Positions 8,896-16,863 of a stretch of DNA of 64,000 bases are shown one piece after another. Every line of letters begins with the position of its first letter. Position 1 is the first letter of the stretch. The position numbers and the translations under genes were made by a program. The stretch spans positions 7,292,001-7,356,000 of the forward strand of contig CP139021.1 of assembly GCA_034044135.1 (NCBI GenBank). Direction: 5' to 3'. Source of the DNA: Flammeovirgaceae bacterium SG7u.111. GTDB taxonomy: Bacteria; Bacteroidota; Bacteroidia; Cytophagales; Flammeovirgaceae. Under the pieces are notes generated by a model, which did no database searches, had not been told where the DNA came from, and was given only the letters and a program-made list of their open reading frames with translations.

Positions 8896-9804
8896 TTAGA
8901 AATTAACCAGTTCACCAAACTGTCTTACCCTGTTTTTCATTTCTTCTTCAGAAAGGTCAATGATTCTTTCAGTGCCAAAAGCTTCTACGGTAAACGAAGC
9001 CATAGCAGATCCGTAAATCACTGCTTTCTTCATGTTTTCAAAGGAAATATCGCCTGTGCTAGCCAAATAACCTATAAACCCGCCGGCAAAAGTATCCCCT
9101 GCACCAGTTGGGTCAAACACCTCTTCTAGCGGAAGGGCTGGAGCGTAGAACATTTCTTCTCCTTTAAAAAGTAGTGCACCATGCTCGCCTTTTTTGATGA
9201 TAAGCGTGCTTGGTCCCATCGCTATTATTTTTTTTGCTGCTTTCACCAATGAATATTCACCTGAAAGCTGGCGAGCTTCTTCATCATTGATCGACAGCAC
9301 ATCTACCAAGGCGATTGTTTTTAGCAAATCGCCCATTGCAATATCCATCCAGAAGTTCATGGTGTCCATCACAATTAGTTTTGGTTTTGTAGGCAATTGC
9401 TCGATCACCGCTTTTTGGATAGCAGGAACTAGGTTTCCAAGCATCAAAAACTCACAGTTTTTGTAAGATTCAGGAACTACGGGGTCAAAGTCAGCCAAAA
9501 CGTTCAGCTCTGTAGCTAATGTTTCACGAGTATTCATGTCGTTGAGGTATTTTCCAGCCCAAAAGAAGCTTTTGCCATCCTCTTTGATTTGTAACCCATC
9601 TACATTTACGCCGTGGTCTTCAAGTAGCTTGATATATTCCTTAGGAAAATCTCCACCCACTACCGATACGATGTTGACATTTTTTGTGAAATATGAAGCA
9701 GCTAAAGATATGTATGTGGCAGCTCCACCAATTATTTTATCCGTTTTTCCAAACGGCGTTTCTATAGCATCAAATGCTACGGTTCCTACGGTTAATAAAC
9801 TCAT
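8896..9804 (-). CDS. PfkB family sugar/nucleoside kinase
   Basis: A 302-residue kinase of the ribokinase/PfkB fold that transfers phosphate from ATP to a sugar or nucleoside. Both family signatures are visible: the glycine-rich N-terminal part (GGAATYISLAASYF, near residue 30) and the C-terminal signature DPTGAGDTFAGG (residues 231-242) with the catalytic base Asp237 and the anion hole formed by GAGD. The substrate cannot be named; members of this sub-type are often called adenosine kinase-like or ribokinase-like. It precedes glnA by 44 bases on the same strand, but no functional link is known to me. Confidence 0.9.
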   Translation of the reverse strand: MSLLTVGTVAFDAIETPFGKTDKIIGGAATYISLAASYFTKNVNIVSVVGGDFPKEYIKLLEDHGVNVDGLQIKEDGKSFFWAGKYLNDMNTRETLATELNVLADFDPVVPESYKNCEFLMLGNLVPAIQKAVIEQLPTKPKLIVMDTMNFWMDIAMGDLLKTIALVDVLSINDEEARQLSGEYSLVKAAKKIIAMGPSTLIIKKGEHGALLFKGEEMFYAPALPLEEVFDPTGAGDTFAGGFIGYLASTGDISFENMKKAVIYGSAMASFTVEAFGTERIIDLSEEEMKNRVRQFGELVNF

Positions 9805-9919
9805 GAAATGTTTCTTTTAATGATTGTTTAAAAGGATAGACAAACTTATTTGCCTATAAGGCTTTGGTTGTCAATACTAAATTATTTGCTTAAAAAGGCA
9901 CAGGTTATTATGATTTGAA

Positions 9920-9927
9920 CAAATATA
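9920..9927 (-). promoter_or_regulatory. Candidate -7 box for the PfkB kinase gene
   Basis: Minus-strand TATATTTG matches the Bacteroidota -7 consensus TAnnTTTG, 116 bases upstream of the PfkB start. No TTTG at the expected -33 spacing was found, so this is weak. Confidence 0.3.
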
Positions 9928-9946
9928 GGTCTTTTGCAGCAACCTC

Positions 9947-11098
9947 CTAAAATTTGAAGGCAACTCCTAGGTTTAGAACGTGCTTGAACTGAACTCTAGG
10001 GCCAAGAGTTTCTTCTACCCCATTGTCGTTGAGACGTTTGATAGTGATATCCTCGTCGTAAATAAGGTGGGTGCTAAAGTTTGCATTCAGATACCTGTTG
10101 ATCTTAAATTGTGTATTGGTAGTCCAGTTTATATCTACTTTGGTTATTCTATCTAGTCCGGAAAATAATCTTAGTGCAGTGTTGAGTGTGATATTTCTTT
10201 TAAAGGTCATGGTAAGGTCACCGTTAAACTGGATACCTATTTCTCGCAAAAGAGTAGAGCCTTCATCTAGACCATAATCTTCAGGTGGAACCCTTTTATC
10301 TAGTACATAAATCAATTTGCCAGAAAGTGGCGAAAGAAGTGCGTTAAGCTTAAGGTTTTCCTCTTTTACTTGAAACTGAATACCTGAAGAAATGAATATT
10401 CTGCCAGGTGCCATAAATGCTGAAATCAGCTCATCGTAAGTCGAATCATTTTCAGTAACAGTTTTGAAACCATCAGCGTATTGAGTACTAAAATCTAGTT
10501 TTCCCGAGACACTCCATTTTTCATCAATCTTTAAACTGTATTGTGTAGTGACTTGGATCGCATCGTCAGATTTGGTGAATTTCTTTGTCTTGTTACCAAT
10601 CCGGCTTATACCAAATGCAGTTTGCAAAGTATTATTCCAGATCGAAGCATCTGTTTCCCTTTTAAGGGTGAAGTTGAGAGCTGTGCTCAGGGAAATAGAA
10701 CTTTGCCCACCAGCAGCCCAATTACTTAGCCCTACATTAGCAAAATTGATATTGAAAATCCCGTTCTTGTCCCAAATTCGAACCTCGGGGGGCGGCTCTT
10801 TTTTTGAAAGGTCTAATTTCCTACTTGCACTTTCGAGACTGAGCAGGTAAACAGAATCGCCTTCTTCCAACAGCCACAAACTATCGCTCACTTTTGATAA
10901 TCGAATATTTTCGTCTCTAGCTACTGTTTTGATCTGGTATGGCTTTTTTCGAATAGTTCTAGTAGTGTCTTTCACAACTTTGACCGTATCGGGTAGCCTT
11001 ATGTATGCCGTATCTATTGCCTTAGTTGGTTTTTGGGCAAATACATCTAAAATAGCCAATAAAAAGGGTAAAGTGAAAAATAAAAATCGGTACTTCAT
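9947..11098 (-). CDS. DUF3078 family envelope protein
   Basis: A 383-residue protein with a signal peptide (MKYRFLFFTL core, cleavage after VFAQ near 22). Residues 25-105 are a polar linker. The rest matches my memory of DUF3078, a Bacteroidota-specific family: the GIFNINFANVGLSNWAAGGQ segment near residue 115 is diagnostic. The remaining 260 residues alternate short amphipathic strands (TLQTAFGISRIG, YSLKIDEKWSVSGKLDFS, LNTALRLFSGL) and the chain ends in Phe (LNLGVAFKF), the usual ending of an outer membrane beta-barrel. No biochemical role is established for the family. A possible -7 box, TACTTTTG, lies 47 bases upstream. Confidence 0.85.
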   Translation of the reverse strand: MKYRFLFFTLPFLLAILDVFAQKPTKAIDTAYIRLPDTVKVVKDTTRTIRKKPYQIKTVARDENIRLSKVSDSLWLLEEGDSVYLLSLESASRKLDLSKKEPPPEVRIWDKNGIFNINFANVGLSNWAAGGQSSISLSTALNFTLKRETDASIWNNTLQTAFGISRIGNKTKKFTKSDDAIQVTTQYSLKIDEKWSVSGKLDFSTQYADGFKTVTENDSTYDELISAFMAPGRIFISSGIQFQVKEENLKLNALLSPLSGKLIYVLDKRVPPEDYGLDEGSTLLREIGIQFNGDLTMTFKRNITLNTALRLFSGLDRITKVDINWTTNTQFKINRYLNANFSTHLIYDEDITIKRLNDNGVEETLGPRVQFKHVLNLGVAFKF

Positions 11099-11144
11099 TT
11101 GGCAAAACTTCTAGCTCGGCTTTGTGACGGCAGGGATATTTCCA

Positions 11145-11152
11145 CAAAAGTA
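11145..11152 (-). promoter_or_regulatory. Candidate -7 box for the DUF3078 gene
   Basis: Minus-strand TACTTTTG fits TAnnTTTG and lies 47 bases before the DUF3078 start. The same 12-base context (CACAAAAGTAAT on the plus strand) recurs upstream of prfB. No convincing -33 element. Confidence 0.35.
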
Positions 11153-11286
11153 ATATTAGATATCAAAGGTTGGGCTGTTTGAGTAGTTACTCTTTTATTT
11201 TTAGTCAATTCTTGGTCAGAAATTTTTTGGTATAACTCATAAAATAGACAATCTTGCATTAGCAAAACCATAAGTAAGAAGAAATA

Positions 11287-12447
11287 ATGAGCCTTAGAAT
11301 ATTTTTTGATCCACTTCAAGAAGAGGAAATAGATGAGCTGGATAAAGTAAATGGTGTGATAGATTCGGTACAACTTCACACCCATGAAGGAATGCCATCT
11401 GTTAAAGCAGCAGATGTGGCTGTTTTTTGTTTCTCTGAATATTCTGGACCAGGTCAAGAAAAAGTACCTGCAACTGACTTTGCGAAGCTTAGAAAGGCCT
11501 TTTATAGCCTGAAATCATTCAGTAAAGAATGTAAACTGATTGATTTAGGTTTTTTGCGACCAGGACCTAATTTGGAAGAAAGCTACGCTAGGCTTAGGGA
11601 GGTTTGTGAAAAACTGATGGAGCAAAATACGCTTCCTTTGATTATTGGAGGGGCAGATGACCTCGGTTTTGCCCAGTATCTCGCTTATCAGAATTTTGAA
11701 AAAATAATTTCTGTAGTAAATGTAGATGCCCGTATAGACATGGGGAAAACTAAGTCCACAAACAAGGGAGGGCATGTTTATAAAATTTTGACCCATCAGC
11801 CGAATTACCTATTTGAGTACAACCACTTGGCTTATCAACGCTATTTCGTTGAGCCTAAAACTATAGAAGCGTTGCAGTATTTGCATTATGAGTCTAAAAG
11901 CGTAGGGCAAATTCGAGAGCGAATAGCTGAGACAGAACCTGTTATTCGAAGTGCAGATATGCTAAGTTTTGACCTGTCCGCCATAAAAGCAGCAGATGTA
12001 GGTGCGGTCTTGGATAAAACCCCTTTTGGCTTAACAGGCGAGGAAGCATGCCAACTTTGTTGGTATGGAGGGATGAGTGAAAAATTAACGTCAGTTGGTT
12101 TTTATAACTATAGACCAGAACTAGATAAGGATGGGCAATCGGCTCAAGTATTGGCTACAATGGTCTGGTATTTTGTAGAGGGTTTTAGCAACAGGAAAGA
12201 AGAGTATAGCTTTAAGAGCAATTTCCATATCAAATACTTAGTGCCTTTAGATACGCTCCACAAAAGTTTGGTGTTTTACAAAAGCAAGTTGACGGATAAG
12301 TGGTGGATGGAGGCAGGGCTGCATGACGATGCTGAAAAGTATTATCATAGAAATGCGGTGATCCCTTGTAGCTATGAAGATTATCAAACTGCTGTAAAAG
12401 GGCAGATACCTGAGAGGTGGCTAAAGGCAACAGGTAAGCAAAGTTGA
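11287..12447 (+). CDS. Arginase/ureohydrolase-fold protein with incomplete metal site
   Basis: A 386-residue protein of the arginase/formimidoylglutamase superfamily, recognised from IIGGADDLGFAQ (residues 119-130), VVNVDARIDMG (143-153), LSFDLSAIKAADVGAV (226-241) and the C-terminal core around SEKLTSVGFYNYRPELD. Active arginases bind two Mn ions through GGxH, DxHxD and DxD. Here the His of the first motif is Asp124, the central His of the second is Arg149, and the second Asp of the third is Ser231; Asp147, Asp151 and Asp229 remain. Three of six ligands are therefore changed and ordinary Mn-dependent hydrolysis looks unlikely. Bacteroidota relatives are often annotated as formimidoylglutamase; I would not transfer that activity. 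No histidine-degradation genes are nearby. It is a single-gene unit. Confidence 0.8.
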   Translation: MSLRIFFDPLQEEEIDELDKVNGVIDSVQLHTHEGMPSVKAADVAVFCFSEYSGPGQEKVPATDFAKLRKAFYSLKSFSKECKLIDLGFLRPGPNLEESYARLREVCEKLMEQNTLPLIIGGADDLGFAQYLAYQNFEKIISVVNVDARIDMGKTKSTNKGGHVYKILTHQPNYLFEYNHLAYQRYFVEPKTIEALQYLHYESKSVGQIRERIAETEPVIRSADMLSFDLSAIKAADVGAVLDKTPFGLTGEEACQLCWYGGMSEKLTSVGFYNYRPELDKDGQSAQVLATMVWYFVEGFSNRKEEYSFKSNFHIKYLVPLDTLHKSLVFYKSKLTDKWWMEAGLHDDAEKYYHRNAVIPCSYEDYQTAVKGQIPERWLKATGKQS

Positions 12448-12985
12448 TTTTTTTTGTATTACTTACACAGCTTTCGTTTTACTTGGAGTTGACTTTTTTA
12501 CCCCTAAAAATGCATTCTTTCATATTAAGGAACCTGTTTATATAAAACAGGTTTCAACGAGTAAATCATCCTAACCATTGAAATAGTACAATTTTGAAAG
12601 GATGTTCGTTGATTTTTATGCCTATAGATTGTTATATCTTGGGTAAGAAGTGAACAAAAATTAAGGAAATATTTTTCTGGATTTTATGGAGTTGCCTAAT
12701 ATTATTAGGATAATTATACTCTTTAACAAGATTTTATTTAAGTTTGATGCCATATTTAGCTATATGCTGTTTTAGTAGAAGTGAAGAATTGTCTAAAAAA
12801 TAGAAGTAAGGTATTTGTTCAGATTTGAAATAAACTGAAGGTCAATGATAATAATGTCATTTAATTTTAGTTTATTTATAAGAGGAAAAAGTAACTTTTT
12901 TATTGAAGTCTTGATTTTGGTCAGAACGATAAAAAAATGTGTTTTTCCTTATTAAAAATTGAAATACTGCTCAAATATTACATCA
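12448..12985. other. AT-rich intergenic region before tRNA-Ala
   Basis: Apart from the hairpin at 12531-12554 I see no gene, repeat or clear promoter. The sequence is very AT-rich with many short T-runs. It presumably carries the tRNA promoter close to 12986, but no TAnnTTTG box stands out. Confidence 0.5.
12531..12554 (+). terminator. Hairpin, possible terminator
   Basis: AACCTGTTT and AAACAGGTTT form a nine-pair stem with a five-base loop, 84 bases after the stop of the arginase-fold gene. The downstream T-run is short, so efficiency is uncertain. Confidence 0.45.
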
Positions 12986-13059
12986 GGGGGGTTAGCTCAG
13001 TTGGCTAGAGCGCTACGCTGGCAGCGTAGAGGTCATGGGTTCGAATCCCATACTCTCCA
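12986..13059 (+). tRNA. tRNA-Ala (anticodon GGC)
   Basis: A full cloverleaf can be drawn. The acceptor stem GGGGGGT pairs with ACTCTCC (two G-U pairs); the D stem is GCTC/GAGC, the anticodon stem CTACG/CGTAG with loop CTGGCAG, and the T stem ATGGG/CCCAT with loop TTCGAAT. The anticodon at 13020-13022 is GGC, which reads the alanine codons GCC and GCU. The discriminator base is A (13059). The 3' CCA is not encoded (CAC follows), so it must be added by tRNA nucleotidyltransferase. Confidence 0.97.
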
Positions 13060-13133
13060 CACCTTCTAGGTTAGATAATAATAGTGCAGAAGGATGAGGA
13101 GTATTTATCACTTTGAAGAAATAATCGAAGGAA

Positions 13134-14597
13134 ATGGCTAAATTAAAAAACATCATCAAGCAACTATCACTTGATGATTACACAGCAATTTATGATTCTT
13201 TGATTGAAAGCAATGCCGAGAAGTCAGCATTTCTTCTCAAGACAATGAGAGAGAAGTCTCTTTCAGATCAAAAGATCATGGCCGAGCTAGAGGTAAACAA
13301 TAATGCTTACTACACCCTACGCTCACGACTAAATCAAAAAATTGAAGAGTATCTGCTCCAGCAAATGGAAAGTCCCAGGACTGACCTACTGAAAAAGGTA
13401 GCAAATATAAATGAGATCATTTTTACCAAAAAGAGGGCTATTTCAGTTGCAACTCTTAAGAAGCTTGAGAAAGAGCTCCTAGATTATGACCTTTCCAATG
13501 AGTTGACGATTGTCTATAAAACGCTCAAGAAACTCCATATAAATACTGCCGATCACTTTCATTACTCTCAGCTTTATAATAAGCATGTAGCCTATATGCT
13601 AGCTGTGGATAAGGCGGAGGATCTTCTGGCAGAATATTTCAAGAAATTTGGAGAGTTCTCTCTTACAGGAGACGAAACGGACAAGCTAGGGCTTACGCTT
13701 ATGGCATCTGAAATGGACAATGTATGTGGCTTATACAATTCACATAGGTTATATGTCTATCAGAACTGTTTGAGTATTTTCCATAGGTTGTTTATAGAAC
13801 GAGGAGAAAAAGGTGATGATGGAAAAGAGCCGATTGAGGATATTTTAGACAATATTCAAAAGATATTCGATACCTATTTCTTAGACTCTATTTATTTCCA
13901 CCTCAAGCTTGTGTTTGAGTTCTTGCGACTTGAATATTATGCACATTATAATGTGTTCAGAAAAGCTGAGAAGTTCTTCGATGAGGTAAATGAGCAAACA
14001 AGTGCTTTGCTTTCTAACTATGGTCTTTATACCTACCCTCCTTATTTCTTGCAAACAAGGCTAGAAAGGGCGATAAGGCACAAGACCGAAGGCGAGCTAT
14101 ATGAAGAGAACTTAAGCTTGTTCCAAGACTACGAGTGCGACAAAGAGGATGTTTCCAAATACATTAACTATGTGGTGTACAGATCCATCTCTTGTTATTA
14201 TGCTGGTAAGTACGAAGAAGCTGCTAGGTTTATAAACAATATGCTCAATGATGTTAGCTTGAAGAAGTATCCTTATGCTACATTGGAAGTAAAATCTGTA
14301 CTGGCTTTACATTACTGCTTGTTGAAGGATTACGATTTGTTCCACCAATTGGTGAACAGTATCCAACGCCAGATTAGGCTTATGGGCAAAGATCAGTGTG
14401 AGGATGTCGTATTCTTCATTAAGATATTGAAAATTTCAATCAGTGATGCCAAACGCGATAAAGCAACCAAGATCAAGGTGATGATTTCGAAGTTTGAATC
14501 TACTGTGCCTAAGAAGCTATTTAGCCCAACAAGGCTTATAGTGATGGATGATAAGTTTGTAGAGGCCTTGAGCGTAGAAAGATTAGCGGAGATTTAA
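13134..14597 (+). CDS. Large all-helical protein of unknown function
   Basis: A 487-residue cytoplasmic protein without signal peptide or membrane segment. It is predicted from composition to be almost entirely alpha-helical: regularly spaced pairs of helices such as AYMLAVDKAEDLLAEYFKKF, YYAGKYEEAARFINNML and LHYCLLKDYDLFHQLV look like TPR or related solenoid repeats, especially in residues 260-450. Residues 1-75 (LSLDDYTAIYDSL, then MREKSLSDQKIMAEL and YYTLRSRL) resemble a small helical bundle seen in Bacteroidota proteins of similar size. I do not recognise a named family. It stands alone between tRNA-Ala and a terminator; no enzyme motifs are visible. A scaffold or regulatory role is a guess from the solenoid character. 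Confidence 0.8.
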   Translation: MAKLKNIIKQLSLDDYTAIYDSLIESNAEKSAFLLKTMREKSLSDQKIMAELEVNNNAYYTLRSRLNQKIEEYLLQQMESPRTDLLKKVANINEIIFTKKRAISVATLKKLEKELLDYDLSNELTIVYKTLKKLHINTADHFHYSQLYNKHVAYMLAVDKAEDLLAEYFKKFGEFSLTGDETDKLGLTLMASEMDNVCGLYNSHRLYVYQNCLSIFHRLFIERGEKGDDGKEPIEDILDNIQKIFDTYFLDSIYFHLKLVFEFLRLEYYAHYNVFRKAEKFFDEVNEQTSALLSNYGLYTYPPYFLQTRLERAIRHKTEGELYEENLSLFQDYECDKEDVSKYINYVVYRSISCYYAGKYEEAARFINNMLNDVSLKKYPYATLEVKSVLALHYCLLKDYDLFHQLVNSIQRQIRLMGKDQCEDVVFFIKILKISISDAKRDKATKIKVMISKFESTVPKKLFSPTRLIVMDDKFVEALSVERLAEI

Positions 14598-14625
14598 GAG
14601 AAACAAGGTCAATTAGAAAATTTGA

Positions 14626-14660
14626 GCCACACAGATTTCTGTGTGGCTTTTATTGTTTTT
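14626..14660 (+). terminator. Rho-independent terminator
   Basis: GCCACACAG (14626-14634) and CTGTGTGGC (14639-14647) form a perfect nine-pair stem with an ATTT loop, then TTTTATTGTTTTT. It ends the helical-protein gene. Confidence 0.9.
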
Positions 14661-14698
14661 GGATACCTCTACTAAGCATTTGTTTGTTTCATGCACAA

Positions 14699-14732
14699 AA
14701 AAAGAGCTTCACTATTTAGTGAAGCTCTTTTT
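14699..14732 (-). terminator. Terminator for the response regulator gene (bidirectional)
   Basis: A near-perfect palindrome (arms AAAGAGCTTCACTA and its complement, with a two-base centre) flanked by A-run and T-run. It lies 18 bases beyond the stop of the minus-strand response regulator and could also catch read-through from the plus strand. Confidence 0.85.
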
Positions 14733-14749
14733 GTAATCTTTTTTAGCTT

Positions 14750-15160
14750 TTAAAGCTCAAGCCCTTGCAAGTTTTGCTGCGTTAACGGCTTGTTGATGTA
14801 TTTTTTTACGTAAGAATAATTTTTCGATTTGTTGATATCTTGAGGGTTGATAGATGAAGTAAGCATAACAATTTTACACTTACCTTTAGTATCATCATTC
14901 AACTTATCGAATAGATCTAAAAATTGAAAGCCATCCATAAGAGGCATATCTATATCAAGAAAAATGATGTCTGGTAATATTCTTGGAGCATCTGCAGTAA
15001 GTTTCTCGATATTTTTCAAAAACTCGATAGCGCTTTTTGCACCAGAATGTATAAAAATATTCTCGCTTATATTTGATGCCTCAATCATTTTCTGATTGAT
15101 CAGATTATCAATCTCATTGTCATCAATCAACATTACTGAATGATATTTCTTTTCAGACAT
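14750..15160 (-). CDS. Single-domain response regulator (CheY-like)
   Basis: A 136-residue receiver domain with no output domain. The acidic pocket is Asp13-Asp14, the phosphoacceptor is Asp69 in IIFLDIDMP, the signalling Thr/Ser is Thr101-Ser102 and the conserved lysine is Lys124 before Pro125. All catalytic positions are intact, so it should accept phosphate from a histidine kinase. This compact type (LIDDNEIDN start) is very common in Bacteroidota as a stand-alone protein. No kinase gene is next to it, so its partner is unknown. It is transcribed alone and ends in a strong hairpin. Confidence 0.93.
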   Translation of the reverse strand: MSEKKYHSVMLIDDNEIDNLINQKMIEASNISENIFIHSGAKSAIEFLKNIEKLTADAPRILPDIIFLDIDMPLMDGFQFLDLFDKLNDDTKGKCKIVMLTSSINPQDINKSKNYSYVKKYINKPLTQQNLQGLEL

Positions 15161-15290
15161 TGTCTAAGTGTAGTTAGTATTATTAAAAATTTTAAAATTT
15201 GCAAAATAAGTTGATTGCAAATCATTAAGATCACGACTAAAATTGGTAAATATTTTGGCTAGGAGCAAATTATTGATAATAAATATTTCT

Positions 15291-16844
15291 TTAGATATCG
15301 AATTTTATCCCCTGTGCCAAAGGTAGTTCTATGCCGTAATTTATAGTATTGGTTTGCCTTCTCATGTACGCCTTCCAAGCATCTGATCCTGACTCTCTTC
15401 CGCCACCAGTTTCTTTTTCTCCGCCGAATGCTCCTCCTATCTCAGCGCCCGATGTTCCAATGTTCACATTGGCTATGCCGCAGTCCGAGCCAACATGTGA
15501 AAGGAATAGTTCTGCTTCGCGCATATGGTCTGTAAAAATAGCTGAAGAAAGTCCTTGTTTCACATCGTTTTGGATGGCAATGGCATTGGTAACATCACCG
15601 CTGTATTTTATAAGATAAAGGATTGGAGCAAATGTCTCTTCTTGTACTATGGCAAACGAGTTGTCTACTTCCGCTAGAGCTGGTTCTACATAATTGCCTT
15701 TTTCGGGTAACACATTGCCGCCTTTTATAATTTCCCCCCCTTCTTTTTTTATTTCTGCAATAGCATTTTCAAATGCTTTCACGGCGAGGTCATCGATAAG
15801 TGGGCCTACCAGTGTATTTTCATCCAATGGGTTTCCTATACGCAAAGAGTTATAAATACTTATCAAGCGCTCCTTTACCTGTTCATACATGCTCTCATGA
15901 ACAATGAGCCTGCGGGTAGAAGTACACCTTTGCCCTGCCGTGCCGACTGATCCAAATACAGTTGCCCTAATGGCCATTTCCATGTTGGCATTTTCGGTGA
16001 TGATAAGTGCATTGTTTCCTCCTAGCTCTAAAAGAGTTTTACCAAGCCTTTCTGCTACTACAGCTCCCACTTTTTTGCCCATTCTGGTCGAGCCCGTTGC
16101 TGAGATCAGAGGTACTCTTTTATCAGAGGTCATCAGTTTTCCAACTTCAGCATCGCCAATTACCAAATTAAAAACCCCTTCGGGAAGGTCATTTTCTTTT
16201 AGCACATTACTGATAATTCTGTGGCAGGCAATGGCGGTTAGCGGGGTTTTTTCCGAAGGTTTCCAGATACAGACATTTCCACAAGCCGCTGCTATCATGG
16301 AGTTCCATGCCCAAACCGCCACAGGAAAGTTAAAGGCTGAGATGATTCCGACAATCCCCAAGGGGTGATACTGGTCGTACATGCGGTGCTCAGGTCTTTC
16401 GGAGTGCATGGTAAACCCATAAAGCTGGCGCGACAGCCCAACGGAAAAATCACAGATATCGATCATTTCCTGTACTTCGCCCAAGCCTTCTTGGTAGATC
16501 TTTCCCATCTCCAAAGTGACAAGTTTGCCAAGAGGATCTTTGTATTTCCTAAGCTCAAGCCCAATTTGCCTTACTACTTCTCCACGCTGGGGAGCTGGGA
16601 TTTTTTTCCAAACGTCAAAAGCCTCGCTAGAGGTTTCGATTATTTTTTCATAGTCTTCGGCAGTAGCCTGGCTTACTTTAGCCAATAAGCTATTGTCAAT
16701 AGGAGAAAAAACATCTATCAATAGGTTTTTATCTGTTTGTACGTTGCCCCAGTTGTTACCTGTGCAAAAGCCGGGGTTGATAGATGACAAGCCGAGTTCC
16801 TCAAATAATTGGGAAACTTCTGTGCTGTTTAGTTGGGTTACCAT
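15291..16844 (-). CDS. ALDH7 family aldehyde dehydrogenase (aminoadipate-semialdehyde type)
   Basis: A 517-residue NAD(P)-dependent aldehyde dehydrogenase. The catalytic cysteine is Cys307 in VGTAGQRCTSTRR and the general base is Glu273 in LLELGGNN. The nucleotide-binding region is FNFPVAVWAW and KPSEKTPLTA. The GTAGQRCTSTRRL signature and the overall pattern (VQEMIDICDFSVGLSRQLYG) fit the ALDH7/antiquitin group, whose members oxidise L-2-aminoadipate 6-semialdehyde in lysine breakdown or act on betaine aldehyde. The assignment to ALDH7 is firm; the physiological substrate is inferred, as no other lysine-catabolism gene is in the window. It is 19 bases downstream of the prfB stop, on the same strand, so it may be read from the prfB promoter. 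Confidence 0.9.
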   Translation of the reverse strand: MVTQLNSTEVSQLFEELGLSSINPGFCTGNNWGNVQTDKNLLIDVFSPIDNSLLAKVSQATAEDYEKIIETSSEAFDVWKKIPAPQRGEVVRQIGLELRKYKDPLGKLVTLEMGKIYQEGLGEVQEMIDICDFSVGLSRQLYGFTMHSERPEHRMYDQYHPLGIVGIISAFNFPVAVWAWNSMIAAACGNVCIWKPSEKTPLTAIACHRIISNVLKENDLPEGVFNLVIGDAEVGKLMTSDKRVPLISATGSTRMGKKVGAVVAERLGKTLLELGGNNALIITENANMEMAIRATVFGSVGTAGQRCTSTRRLIVHESMYEQVKERLISIYNSLRIGNPLDENTLVGPLIDDLAVKAFENAIAEIKKEGGEIIKGGNVLPEKGNYVEPALAEVDNSFAIVQEETFAPILYLIKYSGDVTNAIAIQNDVKQGLSSAIFTDHMREAELFLSHVGSDCGIANVNIGTSGAEIGGAFGGEKETGGGRESGSDAWKAYMRRQTNTINYGIELPLAQGIKFDI

Positions 16845-16863
16845 GGTTGTTGTATTGTTAAGG

